From positions 186,001-250,000 of the forward strand of contig JANQSO010000002.1 of the NCBI GenBank assembly GCA_028284005.1: a DNA stretch of 64,000 nucleotides. The letters are read 5' to 3'. Made by a program: the position numbers and the translations under genes. The notes beneath the pieces were generated by a model that made no database searches, was not told the origin of the DNA, and saw only the letters and a program-made list of their open reading frames with translations. Every line of letters begins with the position of its first letter. The stretch's first letter is position 1. The DNA is from Flavobacteriaceae bacterium (GTDB lineage: Bacteria > Bacteroidota > Bacteroidia > Flavobacteriales > Flavobacteriaceae). Shown piece after piece: positions 51,819 to 60,729 of the stretch.

Positions 51819-53705
51819 TTATTTACAGAACAATACCCTGTCCCATATTCCATCATGCTGAGTTTCACCGTTGGTAAGTTTTAACTCTGCTGTAATTCTA
51901 ACTTCATAAGCACAGCTTGGAAGAGCGCCTACATCACCTACATATAGTGAAGTTCCGTGGGCTTCTTCGCCGGGAGTTGGAAAAACAACCGGTTGAAATG
52001 CATGAGGACCTCCTTGTCCGTACATCTTTAACGCTACATTACCAAGGTTGGGATTTGCAGCCGTGTAATTTACCGTAATGGAATTGGTGATCTTGTTACA
52101 CCCGCCACCAATCAATTCCTGAAGGTCTAAACAAGCAATTCCAAGTTCGTTATTACTTACCGTTGGTAACCAGGAACCTCCCTGGGGAACTCCGTCGTAT
52201 TCTGTATTGAATATTGCCAATGGCCTTGAGAAACCGGCTAAGATCTTACTGGCATCATTACCTTGCTCACGCTTCCACATGCGCAGTGCAAAATACCTGT
52301 TCTTCTCCAGGGGTGCAGAACTGGTTCCTTGTACCAGGCCAGCTTTATTTACAGCTCCGCCTGCAAGGTTTTTAGAAATTAATTTTATTAGCGATCCGTT
52401 GAAAAAGATATCAAAACCACCACCAGAATATTGAGGCGCTTGTATCCAATTGCCATCAAAATGAACCTCTATCTCATTCCCGTAAGAAGTTGGGGCATCT
52501 GTCCCTTTTATAACATAAGCATCATATTTAATGATAGGAAATAATTGAGTGATCCGGGTTGCAATTTCATTTCTGGCAATATCATTAGGGACGACATCTA
52601 CCCAGTCTGCAGATGGAATAGTCCCTACATCTACAGAAGGGTTATTCACTTCGGCATATTGAAATTTGTATTCTACAGGTTGACCGTTAAATGTTTTTGA
52701 TAGAGAACCTCTTAGGTCCAAATTGCTATAGAATGCCATATCGTTTAACACCGCATTTGCCTTACCTGTCGTTCTTCCGGTTGCCGGATCTATATTTAGG
52801 ACGGGATGATATTTTCGTGCATATCCTATTTGGTAAAATGCTGCAGGAGGGTCAATACTTCCTCCGGGAGAATCATCATCCAGGCATAAGTTTACGCACA
52901 AACAGTTTGAAACATTCTTTCTGCTGGGTTTGTGTGCTTCTGAGGAGTCTTCAGCAAAGAAAACAGAACCGCCAAGGGCAAATTTAAAGTAGATATCCGG
53001 ACCATTATCAAAACTAAAAATAGGTGTAGTTTCAATATTAATGAACGGAGACAAAAATGTTTTCTTGAAGTCAATAGAACGATAGAAAATACAAAATCGT
53101 CCCTTACTGTCCGTAACACTACTTCCCAAAAGGTCATCGGTTATTATGTCATCATCCATTGCAATTACTTCTATACCCATAAGAGGTTCCTGGGATTCGC
53201 AATTGGTAAGGGTCCCACAGATCACCCAAATATCCAAACGTTTTAGGATGTAACACCAGATTCTATGCAGTAAACAGTGATTCCATCCTGCCACCAGGCC
53301 ATTGTCGGTTTCCCTCCATTTAGGCTGGATGACATCAATTAGAACTTCAAATGGCTTAAAACCTTTGGGAAGGGATGTTCCTTTCTGCCCGTATTCCGGC
53401 ACCTCGTCATAATATAAGACAATTGCAACGACACCACCCGTGTAGCCTGTTTTCTCTCCATTGATATTAAATTCATAATTTCCATTTGCATCGGTTTCTG
53501 TTTCTGCAAGGAGTTGTTTTTTTCGAGACTTAATTTCCTTTTCTTCAAAAACCTGAATAAGTTCTTTGCTTTGAGCTGCTGTATAAGCAGTAGCTGCATT
53601 CATTTCTTCCTGTAGGCGGTACACACGTATTTTTGTATGAGGAATCGCCTTTTTGTGATCATCGCAAATTGCCGTATACAATCTGCCTTTTAAAGTGTAA
53701 TTCAT
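51819..53705 (-). CDS. Large leaderless protein with repeated regulatory-like domains
   Basis: A 628-residue protein with no signal peptide, lipobox or membrane span at its start (MNYTLKGRLYTAICDDHKK). Two transthyretin/CarboxypepD-like folds are visible: residues about 1-130 (TETDANGNYEFNI) and about 160-225 (ICGTLTNCESQEPLMGIEVIAMD, VTDSKGRFCIFY). The rest (about 300-628) has beta-rich blocks such as YSGGGFDIFFNGSL, IEVHFDGNWIQAP and CAYEVRITAELKLTNGET. Cysteines are unusually many (CLCVNLCLDDD). I cannot assign a function. It is a single gene with its own terminator. Confidence 0.7.
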   Translation of the reverse strand: MNYTLKGRLYTAICDDHKKAIPHTKIRVYRLQEEMNAATAYTAAQSKELIQVFEEKEIKSRKKQLLAETETDANGNYEFNINGEKTGYTGGVVAIVLYYDEVPEYGQKGTSLPKGFKPFEVLIDVIQPKWRETDNGLVAGWNHCLLHRIWCYILKRLDIWVICGTLTNCESQEPLMGIEVIAMDDDIITDDLLGSSVTDSKGRFCIFYRSIDFKKTFLSPFINIETTPIFSFDNGPDIYFKFALGGSVFFAEDSSEAHKPSRKNVSNCLCVNLCLDDDSPGGSIDPPAAFYQIGYARKYHPVLNIDPATGRTTGKANAVLNDMAFYSNLDLRGSLSKTFNGQPVEYKFQYAEVNNPSVDVGTIPSADWVDVVPNDIARNEIATRITQLFPIIKYDAYVIKGTDAPTSYGNEIEVHFDGNWIQAPQYSGGGFDIFFNGSLIKLISKNLAGGAVNKAGLVQGTSSAPLEKNRYFALRMWKREQGNDASKILAGFSRPLAIFNTEYDGVPQGGSWLPTVSNNELGIACLDLQELIGGGCNKITNSITVNYTAANPNLGNVALKMYGQGGPHAFQPVVFPTPGEEAHGTSLYVGDVGALPSCAYEVRITAELKLTNGETQHDGIWDRVLFCK

Positions 53706-53919
53706 GATTTTAGGGTTTTTAATTACTATTTTGAATTGTTTGAACAGCTAAGCTACTTCCTGTTAAAACAAATCTTGTAGGCGAAATGCCTGATATTTAA
53801 AGAGTTGAACACTTCATTTTTTTGGAGGAAAAATCCTACCTCAAACAGGAAAAATCCTTTTTTGAACTGAAATGAATTTGTATTTTTACATACCTCCCCA
53901 ATAACCTCTTCTAGGATAC

Positions 53920-55611
53920 ATGCGCTGGACATTAAAACCAAAACCTTCCCATCAAAAAATCAAGGAACTTGCCAATGCCTTAGGAGTTGAAGAAACAATT
54001 GCCTTATTATTACTTCAAAGAGGGGTTGAAACTTACGAGGAGGCCAAGAATTTCTTTCGTCCTGGCTTAGAAAAACTACACGATCCTTTTCTAATGAAAG
54101 ACATGGATAAGGCAGTGAAAAGGATCGAACAGGCTATTTCCAATCATGAAAACATCCTTATTTATGGAGATTATGACGTAGACGGCACTACAAGTGTTGC
54201 TTTGCTTTCTTCCTATTTAAAAACTTATTATCCAAATGTGGCAACGTATATACCGGACAGATATGATGAAGGGTATGGTATTTCATATAAAGGAATTGAT
54301 TTTGCTGCGGATAATGATTTTTCGTTGATAATTGCCCTGGATTGTGGAATAAAGGCCATCGAAAAAGTAGCATATGCTACTAAAAAAGGGATCGATTTCA
54401 TTATATGTGATCACCACCGCCCGGGAGTGGAGCTTCCTAAAGCAGTGGCAGTATTGGACCCTAAGAGAGAGGACTGCGACTACCCTTACAAAGAGCTTTG
54501 CGGTTGTGGAGTTGGATTTAAACTCATCCAGGGACTTTCAGAAAAAAAAGGACAAACCATTGATGACCTCTTGTTGTACCTCGATTTGGTAGCGACCGCG
54601 ATCGGAGCCGATATTGTCCCTATTACCGGAGAAAACAGAATTCTTGCATACTACGGTTTAAAAGTGATCAATTCTAATCCGCGTACCGGATTTAAAGCGA
54701 TCCTAGAACATGTAAAAAAGGAGACTTTAACCATTACCGATGTTGTTTTTATCATTGCGCCGCGTATTAATGCTGCAGGCCGTATGAAACACGGAAACCA
54801 CGCAGTTACCTTATTGACCGAAACCGATATGAATACCGCTATCGCCTGGGCAACAGAAATAGAACAGTTTAATACAGACAGAAAGGATGCTGATAGAAGA
54901 ATAACAGAAGAGGCCCTGCAAAAGATCATTAAGGACAAAGAAGAAGATAAGGCGACAACTGTTGTGTACGATGAAAATTGGCATAAAGGAGTCATTGGTA
55001 TTGTGGCTTCTCGGTTGACAGAAACCTATTATCGCCCAACATTGGTATTCACTAAAAGCGGAGAGAAACTGGCTGGCTCTGCGCGCTCTGTTCGGGATTT
55101 TGATGTTTACAATGCCCTGGAAGCATGTTCTGAGCACATTGAGCACTTTGGCGGACATAAATATGCGGCAGGACTTACATTATTAGAAAAAGATTTTGAA
55201 AAATTTAAAGCTGAATTTGAAAAAGTAGTTTCTGAAACCATAGACCCAAGGTTACTTACCCGGGAAATTAAAATTGATGCTGAAATTGACTTACATGATA
55301 TTAGTCCGAAATTTTACCGGATCCTGAAACAGTTTGCGCCCTTTGGCCCCGGAAATATGAACCCTGTATTTATGACGCAGCATTTAAAGGATACGGGCTG
55401 GGGAAAATGCGTTGGAGAAGATAAGAGTCATTTGAGAGTTACAGTACATCAGGGAGATTCACCTCAATTTACCGGTATTGGCTTTGGAATGGGTGACAAA
55501 AAGGACATTGCCTGTAGTGGAAACCCTTTTAAAGCGGTATATGCCATTGATGAAAACGAATGGCAGGGAACTGTAAGCCTGCAATTAAAATTAAAGGATA
55601 TAAAAGCTTAA
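53920..55611 (+). CDS. recJ: Single-stranded-DNA-specific exonuclease RecJ
   Basis: A 563-residue 5'-3' single-strand DNA exonuclease in recombination and mismatch repair. DHH phosphoesterase motifs: YGDYDVDGTTS (residues 82-92), ALDCGI near 150, CDHH (about 163-166), and the DHHA1 motif GGHKYAAGL near 411. The OB-fold-like C-terminal region follows. The length is standard. Divergent from the 628-residue gene. Confidence 0.95.
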   Translation: MRWTLKPKPSHQKIKELANALGVEETIALLLLQRGVETYEEAKNFFRPGLEKLHDPFLMKDMDKAVKRIEQAISNHENILIYGDYDVDGTTSVALLSSYLKTYYPNVATYIPDRYDEGYGISYKGIDFAADNDFSLIIALDCGIKAIEKVAYATKKGIDFIICDHHRPGVELPKAVAVLDPKREDCDYPYKELCGCGVGFKLIQGLSEKKGQTIDDLLLYLDLVATAIGADIVPITGENRILAYYGLKVINSNPRTGFKAILEHVKKETLTITDVVFIIAPRINAAGRMKHGNHAVTLLTETDMNTAIAWATEIEQFNTDRKDADRRITEEALQKIIKDKEEDKATTVVYDENWHKGVIGIVASRLTETYYRPTLVFTKSGEKLAGSARSVRDFDVYNALEACSEHIEHFGGHKYAAGLTLLEKDFEKFKAEFEKVVSETIDPRLLTREIKIDAEIDLHDISPKFYRILKQFAPFGPGNMNPVFMTQHLKDTGWGKCVGEDKSHLRVTVHQGDSPQFTGIGFGMGDKKDIACSGNPFKAVYAIDENEWQGTVSLQLKLKDIKA

Positions 55612-55687
55612 CTAATGAAATCTCATTTGGCCTGCCCGATTACAGATGTTTTCTTATTTTTATAATAGAAATGAACCATCGCGTACT

Positions 55688-56302
55688 ATGAAACAAATTA
55701 TTATCTTCTTACTTATTGTGATCGTAGCAATCTTAGGCTACAATCAATACAAAAAATACAAGCGATTTTCCTTTTCAGAATATGAATACAAAGTTCCGGA
55801 ATCCATAAATGCGAAAAAAGCAGATAGGGGTTTATTGTTGGATTATTATGAAGCAGTTGAAGCCTTAAACGGTTATGTAATTACCCAGTGGGGGGCTCAG
55901 GAGATTGATGTTAGAAATCCTGCCAACGATGATGATGAAATTGTAGCGGCAGTTTCAGAATACCGAAAAAGACTTGCTAATGTTAAGTTTTATGAAGCTC
56001 AGCTTATGGAACTTTCAACAACGGAAAAACCAAAAATGGATCTTTCGGAACAGGAAGAGAAAATCGGTCTCATAAAAAAAATGTTCTATAGTGACCCTTC
56101 CGGGAACACATTGAGCCTGGGTGAAAAAAGTGCCCTGATTTATGAAATACAGTGGTTCTTGAACCAAAAAGGAGACTCCATACGGCATGATGGTATATTT
56201 AGAGAGGAGACCTTTAATTCTTTAAGATCTTTCGAAGAAAAGAACCAATTGTATCCGGACGGGAAATTGGATGCCTTGACACTGGAATATCTGTTGAAGT
56301 GA
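55688..56302 (+). CDS. Membrane-anchored protein with C-terminal peptidoglycan-binding-like domain
   Basis: A 204-residue protein from ATG 55688. One N-terminal membrane span (IIIFLLIVIVAILGYNQY), an alpha-helical middle part (about 50-130), and a C-terminal 65-residue domain, ALIYEIQWFLNQKGDSIRHDGIFREETFNSL and GKLDALTLEYLLK, that fits the PG_binding_1 repeat of three helices. It probably faces the periplasm. An earlier ATG at 55646 adds 14 residues; the shorter start puts the membrane span at the N-terminus. Function unknown. Confidence 0.7.
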   Translation: MKQIIIFLLIVIVAILGYNQYKKYKRFSFSEYEYKVPESINAKKADRGLLLDYYEAVEALNGYVITQWGAQEIDVRNPANDDDEIVAAVSEYRKRLANVKFYEAQLMELSTTEKPKMDLSEQEEKIGLIKKMFYSDPSGNTLSLGEKSALIYEIQWFLNQKGDSIRHDGIFREETFNSLRSFEEKNQLYPDGKLDALTLEYLLK

Positions 56303-56327
56303 ATTAAAAACGATACTTCATATCGCT

Positions 56328-57083
56328 TTATTCAAATTTTTTCAGCTCGAAAACAGAACCGTCGAAAACACCATAAGTATAATGGTTTATCCAATCGCCT
56401 AAATTGAAATAAGTAGAATTCTCACCTACTTTTATTTCCATCGGCAAATGCCTGTGCCCAAAGATGAAATAATCGTAATGTTTGGTTTCAAGCTTTCGTT
56501 TAGCGTATTGTGCTAACCATTCATTTTCTTCTCCCAGGAACTCCTTATCATCATCACCCGAAATTAATTTATTTTTAACGGAAAGGTATTGCGCCAAACG
56601 CATTCCCAATTCGGGATGAAGCCATCTAAACAACCAATTAAAAAAGGGATTTGTAAATACTTTCTTCATTCTCTTATAACCTTTGTCCCCGGGCCCTTTA
56701 CCATCTCCGTGGGCAATAAAAAAGGTTTTGTCATTAAAGGTAAATTCCTTAGCATCCCTATATGTTGGTATGTTGAGTTCTTTTTCAAAATAACTTCGCA
56801 TCCAAAGGTCATGATTTCCCACGAAGAAATGAATGGGAACACCACTGTCGCTAATTTCTGCCAGTTTTCCGAGTACACGAACAAAGCCTTTGGGAACAAC
56901 GGTTTTATATTCAAACCAAAAATCGAAGAGGTCACCTAAAAGAAAAATTGCAGCAGCATCCTCTTTTACCGTATCCAGCCACCGTACAAATTTCTTTTCA
57001 CGAGGGAGGCTCTCTGCAGGTGAAGGGGCGCCGAGGTGGTTATCGCTGGAGAAGTAAATTTTTTTTCCTTGCGGGATTTGCAT
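56328..57083 (-). CDS. lpxH: UDP-2,3-diacylglucosamine diphosphatase (LpxH-type)
   Basis: A 251-residue calcineurin-like phosphoesterase cleaving UDP-2,3-diacylglucosamine in lipid A synthesis. Metal motifs: SDNHLGAP (residues 13-20), LGDLFDFWFEY near 43-53, VGNHDLWM near 84-91, AHGDGKGPGD near 117-126, and FGHRHLP near 210-216. The length and GNHDLW place it with LpxH rather than generic phosphatases. Co-directional with queD (31-base gap). Confidence 0.88.
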   Translation of the reverse strand: MQIPQGKKIYFSSDNHLGAPSPAESLPREKKFVRWLDTVKEDAAAIFLLGDLFDFWFEYKTVVPKGFVRVLGKLAEISDSGVPIHFFVGNHDLWMRSYFEKELNIPTYRDAKEFTFNDKTFFIAHGDGKGPGDKGYKRMKKVFTNPFFNWLFRWLHPELGMRLAQYLSVKNKLISGDDDKEFLGEENEWLAQYAKRKLETKHYDYFIFGHRHLPMEIKVGENSTYFNLGDWINHYTYGVFDGSVFELKKFE

Positions 57084-57114
57084 AGTTCAAAGATAATGAA
57101 AAGGTTGTACGGAA

Positions 57115-57564
57115 TTAGTTTTCCGAAGCAAACCATTCTGCATAACTGGTTTCTGTTTCCTGAAGCCTTAGTGAGTGCAACTGAATATCTTGCGGCAGGC
57201 GGACCTTAATTTTTTCAGCAAAATCTATCACCATCATTTCACTAGTGGGCTGGTAATTGACCAATAGTACATTATGTCCTCTGTTTTTAAGTTCTTCGGC
57301 CAATTCTACATGAGGTGTATTCTTATTGAATACGGTAGCATGGTCAAAAACATCTACAATTTCTTCCTTTACGATTTTTTTCAGGTCGCCAAAGTCAATG
57401 ACCATACCATATTTTACATTTGAGGTATCGCTAATGGGTTTTCCAATAACCGTTACGGAAAGCTTATAACTATGGCCGTGTACATTTCGGCACTTACCAT
57501 CATAGCCATACAAAGCGTGTCCGGTTTCAAAAGAAAATAGTTTTGTAATGCGAATATTGCTCAT
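57115..57564 (-). CDS. queD: 6-carboxytetrahydropterin synthase / PTPS family
   Basis: A 149-residue PTPS-family enzyme. Zinc ligands: FETGHALYGYDGKCRNVHGHSYKL (the GH and VHGHSY motifs), catalytic region DHATVFNKNTPH, and LRLQETETSYAEW with the closing Glu. QueD makes the queuosine precursor from dihydroneopterin triphosphate; some PTPS proteins serve folate or biopterin instead. It starts in overlap with the 33-residue peptide gene upstream (stop TGA inside ATGA). Confidence 0.88.
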   Translation of the reverse strand: MSNIRITKLFSFETGHALYGYDGKCRNVHGHSYKLSVTVIGKPISDTSNVKYGMVIDFGDLKKIVKEEIVDVFDHATVFNKNTPHVELAEELKNRGHNVLLVNYQPTSEMMVIDFAEKIKVRLPQDIQLHSLRLQETETSYAEWFASEN

Positions 57565-57662
57565 CGTCTTTTTTTGAATTTATTGTACAGTACTACAATG
57601 ATCAGCAGCAGGCCCAGTAGTAAAAAAAGTCCGTTTCCACTTAAAAATTGTAAAATATCCAT
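57561..57662 (-). CDS. 33-residue membrane peptide coupled to queD
   Basis: A short frame: ATG at 57662-57660, TGA at 57563-57561, sharing four bases with the queD start (ATGA). The peptide is MDILQFLSGNGLFLLLGL followed by LLIIVVLYNKFKKRR: one membrane span of about 18 residues and a basic tail, a typical small inner-membrane protein. No similar gene is known to me. No ribosome binding site is evident; translation may depend on coupling. Confidence 0.5.
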   Translation of the reverse strand: MDILQFLSGNGLFLLLGLLLIIVVLYNKFKKRR

Positions 57663-57686
57663 CCCAAGAAATTTTTGTAAATGTAT

Positions 57687-59021
57687 TTAATTTTCAACTA
57701 AAGGAATGTATTTTCGTCTAAATTTGATCACCAGTGCCAGGGCTCTGTAACCTACCCAAACCAGAATAGCTAACCAGATCCCGGTCAATCCCCAGCCCAT
57801 ATATTTTGAAAGATATAATACGGGAATAAACCCAATTATAGTTGCTCCCAATAAGACGTTGCGGAGGTAACCCATTTCTCCCAGGCCTTTAAAGATAGCA
57901 TCTAAGGTAAAAGCAAGAGCATTTAATGGTTGACTGATCAATACCATAAAGAACATACCATAAAAGATGGCGAGTACCTGGGGATCTTTATTGAATAGAA
58001 GGCCTAAGGGTTTGTAGAAAATAATTCCGATAACAATTAATAAAGCCGCTATCCCCAAATTATAGAGGTTTACTCGTTTTGTAAGCTTCCAAAGAGACCC
58101 ATAGTCTTTTGCACCTAATAATTTTCCGCCCAGAATATTGCCGGCAGCACCATAACCGTCGATAAAGAAGGCTGTAAACAGCCAGATATTTATGGCAATA
58201 GCGTGTGCCGCTATATACTCTTTCCCCAGGCCGGTAGCCTCTCTTACGGCTAACATTAGAGCGGCATTTAAGGCCAAAGATCTTATAAAAAGATTAAAGC
58301 TCATAGTGACCAATCGATATATCTCCGGATGAATAGGAAAACGCAACCTTAAGGACACTTCTGTTTTCCAAAGTAAAAAGACAAATGCCAGTAATGCCAT
58401 TACGGCCTGTGATATGAGACTTGCCCATGCAGCACCTTTAATTCCCATAGCCGGGATGTAATCTTCGATACCATAGACAAGAACAAAATCCAATCCAATA
58501 TTTATCAAAGCGCCCGAGGAAGCAATGATCATGGGCCAAAAAGTGTTTTGCAATCCCCGGAACAATCCAAAGACCGCAAAAGTGAATAAGGTTAACGGAA
58601 ATCCCCATACCCTGATGTTGTAATAATCTATACTGTATTCCAGGATGATACCTTCTGCATTTAAAAGCGTAAATATTTCTTCTACAAAAAAGTAGGTAGA
58701 GAATAATACGATGATGCTAAGAGCAATATTGAAATAAATGGCCTGAGCAGGAAAATTGTGCAGATCCGTGATCTTGCCTGCTCCAAGATTTTGTGAAACA
58801 ATGGCCGAAATTGCGCTCCTGCTTTGTGCCAGGATCCAAATGAGCATAGAAAGAAAAGAACCTACAATTCCTACTGCAGCAAGGGATTCGGTGCCAAATT
58901 GCGGAATATTCCCTACGATCGCTGCATCGGTGCTTGAGAGCACAGGCTCTGCGATCCCCGATAGTATGGCAGGAATTGCGAGTTGTTGAATACGTTTAAA
59001 GGAGATATCGGTTTTTTGCAT
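57687..59021 (-). CDS. MATE-family multidrug efflux protein
   Basis: A 444-residue inner-membrane exporter of the multidrug and toxin extrusion family, with 12 hydrophobic spans. The N-terminal segment LAIPAILSGIAEPVLSSTDAAIVG and AAVGIVGSFL are the MATE_1 signature, repeated in the second half. Coupling ion (Na+ or H+) unknown. A minus-strand TAATTTTG element lies 11 bases before the start. Confidence 0.9.
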   Translation of the reverse strand: MQKTDISFKRIQQLAIPAILSGIAEPVLSSTDAAIVGNIPQFGTESLAAVGIVGSFLSMLIWILAQSRSAISAIVSQNLGAGKITDLHNFPAQAIYFNIALSIIVLFSTYFFVEEIFTLLNAEGIILEYSIDYYNIRVWGFPLTLFTFAVFGLFRGLQNTFWPMIIASSGALINIGLDFVLVYGIEDYIPAMGIKGAAWASLISQAVMALLAFVFLLWKTEVSLRLRFPIHPEIYRLVTMSFNLFIRSLALNAALMLAVREATGLGKEYIAAHAIAINIWLFTAFFIDGYGAAGNILGGKLLGAKDYGSLWKLTKRVNLYNLGIAALLIVIGIIFYKPLGLLFNKDPQVLAIFYGMFFMVLISQPLNALAFTLDAIFKGLGEMGYLRNVLLGATIIGFIPVLYLSKYMGWGLTGIWLAILVWVGYRALALVIKFRRKYIPLVEN

Positions 59022-59031
59022 TTTAATGATG

Positions 59032-59039
59032 CAAAATTA
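59032..59039 (-). promoter_or_regulatory. Likely -7 element for the MATE gene
   Basis: TAATTTTG on the minus strand matches TAnnTTTG; a TTG 22 bases further upstream may be the -33. Confidence 0.45.
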
Positions 59040-59543
59040 GCTATTCAAGATCAGTTCATAACAATAAAAAGGGTATTTACTTTGCTTCGGAAAATAAATA
59101 TTTCCCAGGCGTTGATATCTACGTGTTTCATAGAATTTCTGATTGCGCTTGTTTTGGCTAAAGGTGTCTAATCTAACAGAGACCATATCATTCTTAACAG
59201 CGAGGCCTTCAGCAAAATCCATTAGTTTTTTGGCATAGCCTTTCCCCTGGGAATTGGGATGTATTGCAAGGCGATGAATATAATATTGACGGGAGTCTAC
59301 AGTTAACCAATCAATTTCATTGTATTCCACATCTTTTTCGGAAGAAATAACGATACAACCTACAATTTCGTCAAGGTCCAACAGAACATACAGTTCATTT
59401 CGCGAAAGGTCCTTTTGAAATGCTTCACGTGTGGGGTAGTGTTCGTTCCATTGAAAAATGTTTTCAGAAACCATTTTCACGGCACAGGCGCGTGTAATTT
59501 GCATAATTTCATCAATTTCTGAAGGTTTCGCGTGCCGAATCAT
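59037..59543 (-). CDS. GNAT-family N-acetyltransferase
   Basis: A 168-residue acetyltransferase. The acetyl-CoA binding motif is IHRLAIHPNSQGKGYAKKLMDFAE (Q-x-x-G-x-A region, SQGKGYA), preceded by DLDEIVGCIVI and followed by VRLDTFSQNKRNQKFYETRRYQRLG. Acceptor unknown. It is leftward, before the MATE gene with a 15-base gap. Confidence 0.87.
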   Translation of the reverse strand: MIRHAKPSEIDEIMQITRACAVKMVSENIFQWNEHYPTREAFQKDLSRNELYVLLDLDEIVGCIVISSEKDVEYNEIDWLTVDSRQYYIHRLAIHPNSQGKGYAKKLMDFAEGLAVKNDMVSVRLDTFSQNKRNQKFYETRRYQRLGNIYFPKQSKYPFYCYELILNS

Positions 59544-59677
59544 ATTTAAAGAATTAATTTTGCAACGAAATTAAAGGTAATTGTTTTATGAACACGCCAA
59601 ATAGAGAAAGATATTCAATTCATTCTTATAGCATTTAGGCAAATGTCATCCAGCAATTTATAAACAACAAAGTACAG

Positions 59678-60475
59678 ATGAAAAATATATTGGTTCCTGT
59701 AGGGTCTACACATAATGGGATAAATAATTTACAATATGCTGTAAATTTTGCTGCTATGACCGGCAGCACTGCAACGGTTTACCTTATTAATTTGTATAAA
59801 GAATTTTCCAGGGTAGGAGGGTTGACCAAAGTAAATCAATTGATAATTGATGATAACGAGTCTCAATTGAACGAAGTGCTAAGCCAGGTAGATACCAAAG
59901 GAGTAAAGGTAATTGCAAAACCTGTTAAAGGAGATCCTTTTGAAGGGATCGCACGAATATCAAAACAGTTGAATATCGATTTGATCATTCTATCTCCGCA
60001 AAGTGTAGAGATAAAGAATGAGGTGTATTTAGGTAGTATTACCGGAAAGATCGTAAAGCAAACAGATATCCCTTTACTAATTGTGCCCAGGGACTATTTG
60101 TTTAGAAAATTTGAAACGATATTGCTGGCATTTAAAACGGGCCACTTTGAAAAAGAAGGAGTTCTCGACCCTTTAAAGGAAATGATGCAGTTGTTTAGCT
60201 CGAAACTTAATTTATTGCAGGTAATAACTCCGGATACTCAAGAAGATAAAAATATTGATGAAGATCTAATGCAATTACAATCTTCTCTTAAGGTAACCGA
60301 AAATGCAACTATTTTTCAAGGAGTATTAGAGCATTTTCAATCTCATAAACCGGATATGCTTTGTGTATTAAGAAGGAAGCGTGGTTTTTTCCAAAAGTTA
60401 TGGGAAAAGAATACGGTTTTAAAGAAAGAGTTTCATACCAGTATTCCTTTATTGATCTTAAAGGGACAGGAATAA
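59678..60475 (+). CDS. Universal stress protein (tandem UspA)
   Basis: A 265-residue protein of two UspA-type alpha/beta domains. First half: KNILVPVGSTHNGINNLQYAV, LNIDLIILSPQ, LGSITGKIVKQTDIPLLIVP. Second half: TILLAFKTGHFEKEGVLDPLKEMM and SHKPDMLCVLRRKRGFFQKL, ending with HTSIPLLIL. The ATP-binding motif G-2x-G-9x-G(S/T) is partly kept in the first half. Stress response role; not more can be inferred. Confidence 0.88.
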   Translation: MKNILVPVGSTHNGINNLQYAVNFAAMTGSTATVYLINLYKEFSRVGGLTKVNQLIIDDNESQLNEVLSQVDTKGVKVIAKPVKGDPFEGIARISKQLNIDLIILSPQSVEIKNEVYLGSITGKIVKQTDIPLLIVPRDYLFRKFETILLAFKTGHFEKEGVLDPLKEMMQLFSSKLNLLQVITPDTQEDKNIDEDLMQLQSSLKVTENATIFQGVLEHFQSHKPDMLCVLRRKRGFFQKLWEKNTVLKKEFHTSIPLLILKGQE

Positions 60476-60490
60476 AAAATTTAGTATTTT

Positions 60491-60562
60491 AGCCGTTCTT
60501 AAATGGGGATGTAGCCCCGCCAGAACGATTCTGTCGGGCTGGTCAGTTGGCTACCAACCCAG
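60491..60562 (+). ncRNA. Candidate structured RNA next to tRNA-Ala
   Basis: Two nested hairpins in about 70 bases: CGTTCT / AGAACG (60494-60499, 60522-60527) enclosing GGGG / CCCC (60505-60508, 60515-60518), and CTGG / CCAG (60539-60542, 60559-60562) enclosing GTTGG / CCAAC (60546-60550, 60554-60558). No poly-T follows the first. Parts match the downstream tRNA-Ala: GGGGATGTAG (60505-60514) and TCAGTTGGCTA (60543-60553), in the same order. It may be a decayed tRNA copy or an ncRNA; I cannot decide. Confidence 0.35.
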
Positions 60563-60602
60563 TATTGAACTGTGTGTTGTGGTGGTGGCGCAAAAATAAC
60601 CT

Positions 60603-60676
60603 GGGGATGTAGCTCAGTTGGCTAGAGCGCTTGACTGGCAGTCAAGAGGTCGGCGGTTCGAGTCCGCTCTTCTCCA
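60603..60676 (+). tRNA. tRNA-Ala (anticodon GGC)
   Basis: A 74-base tRNA. Acceptor GGGGATG / CTTCTCC with the G3-T70 wobble that defines alanine tRNAs and one T-T mismatch at positions 6-67; discriminator A. Anticodon stem CTTGA / TCAAG, loop CTGGCAG, anticodon GGC. T-loop TTCGAGT. CCA is not encoded. Confidence 0.94.
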
Positions 60677-60684
60677 CATAAAGA

Positions 60685-60716
60685 AAAATCCATACCAACT
60701 CGTATGGATTTTTTGT
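60685..60716 (+). terminator. Terminator after tRNA-Ala
   Basis: Stem AAAATCCATAC / GTATGGATTTT (60685-60695, 60702-60712, 11 bp) with loop CAACTC, followed by T residues. Confidence 0.85.
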
Positions 60717-60729
60717 TTTAATACAGCGA

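Noticed and set aside
53753..53941. 62-residue minus-strand frame before recJ
   Set aside because: It overlaps the recJ start and shows no motif, signal peptide or coding character.
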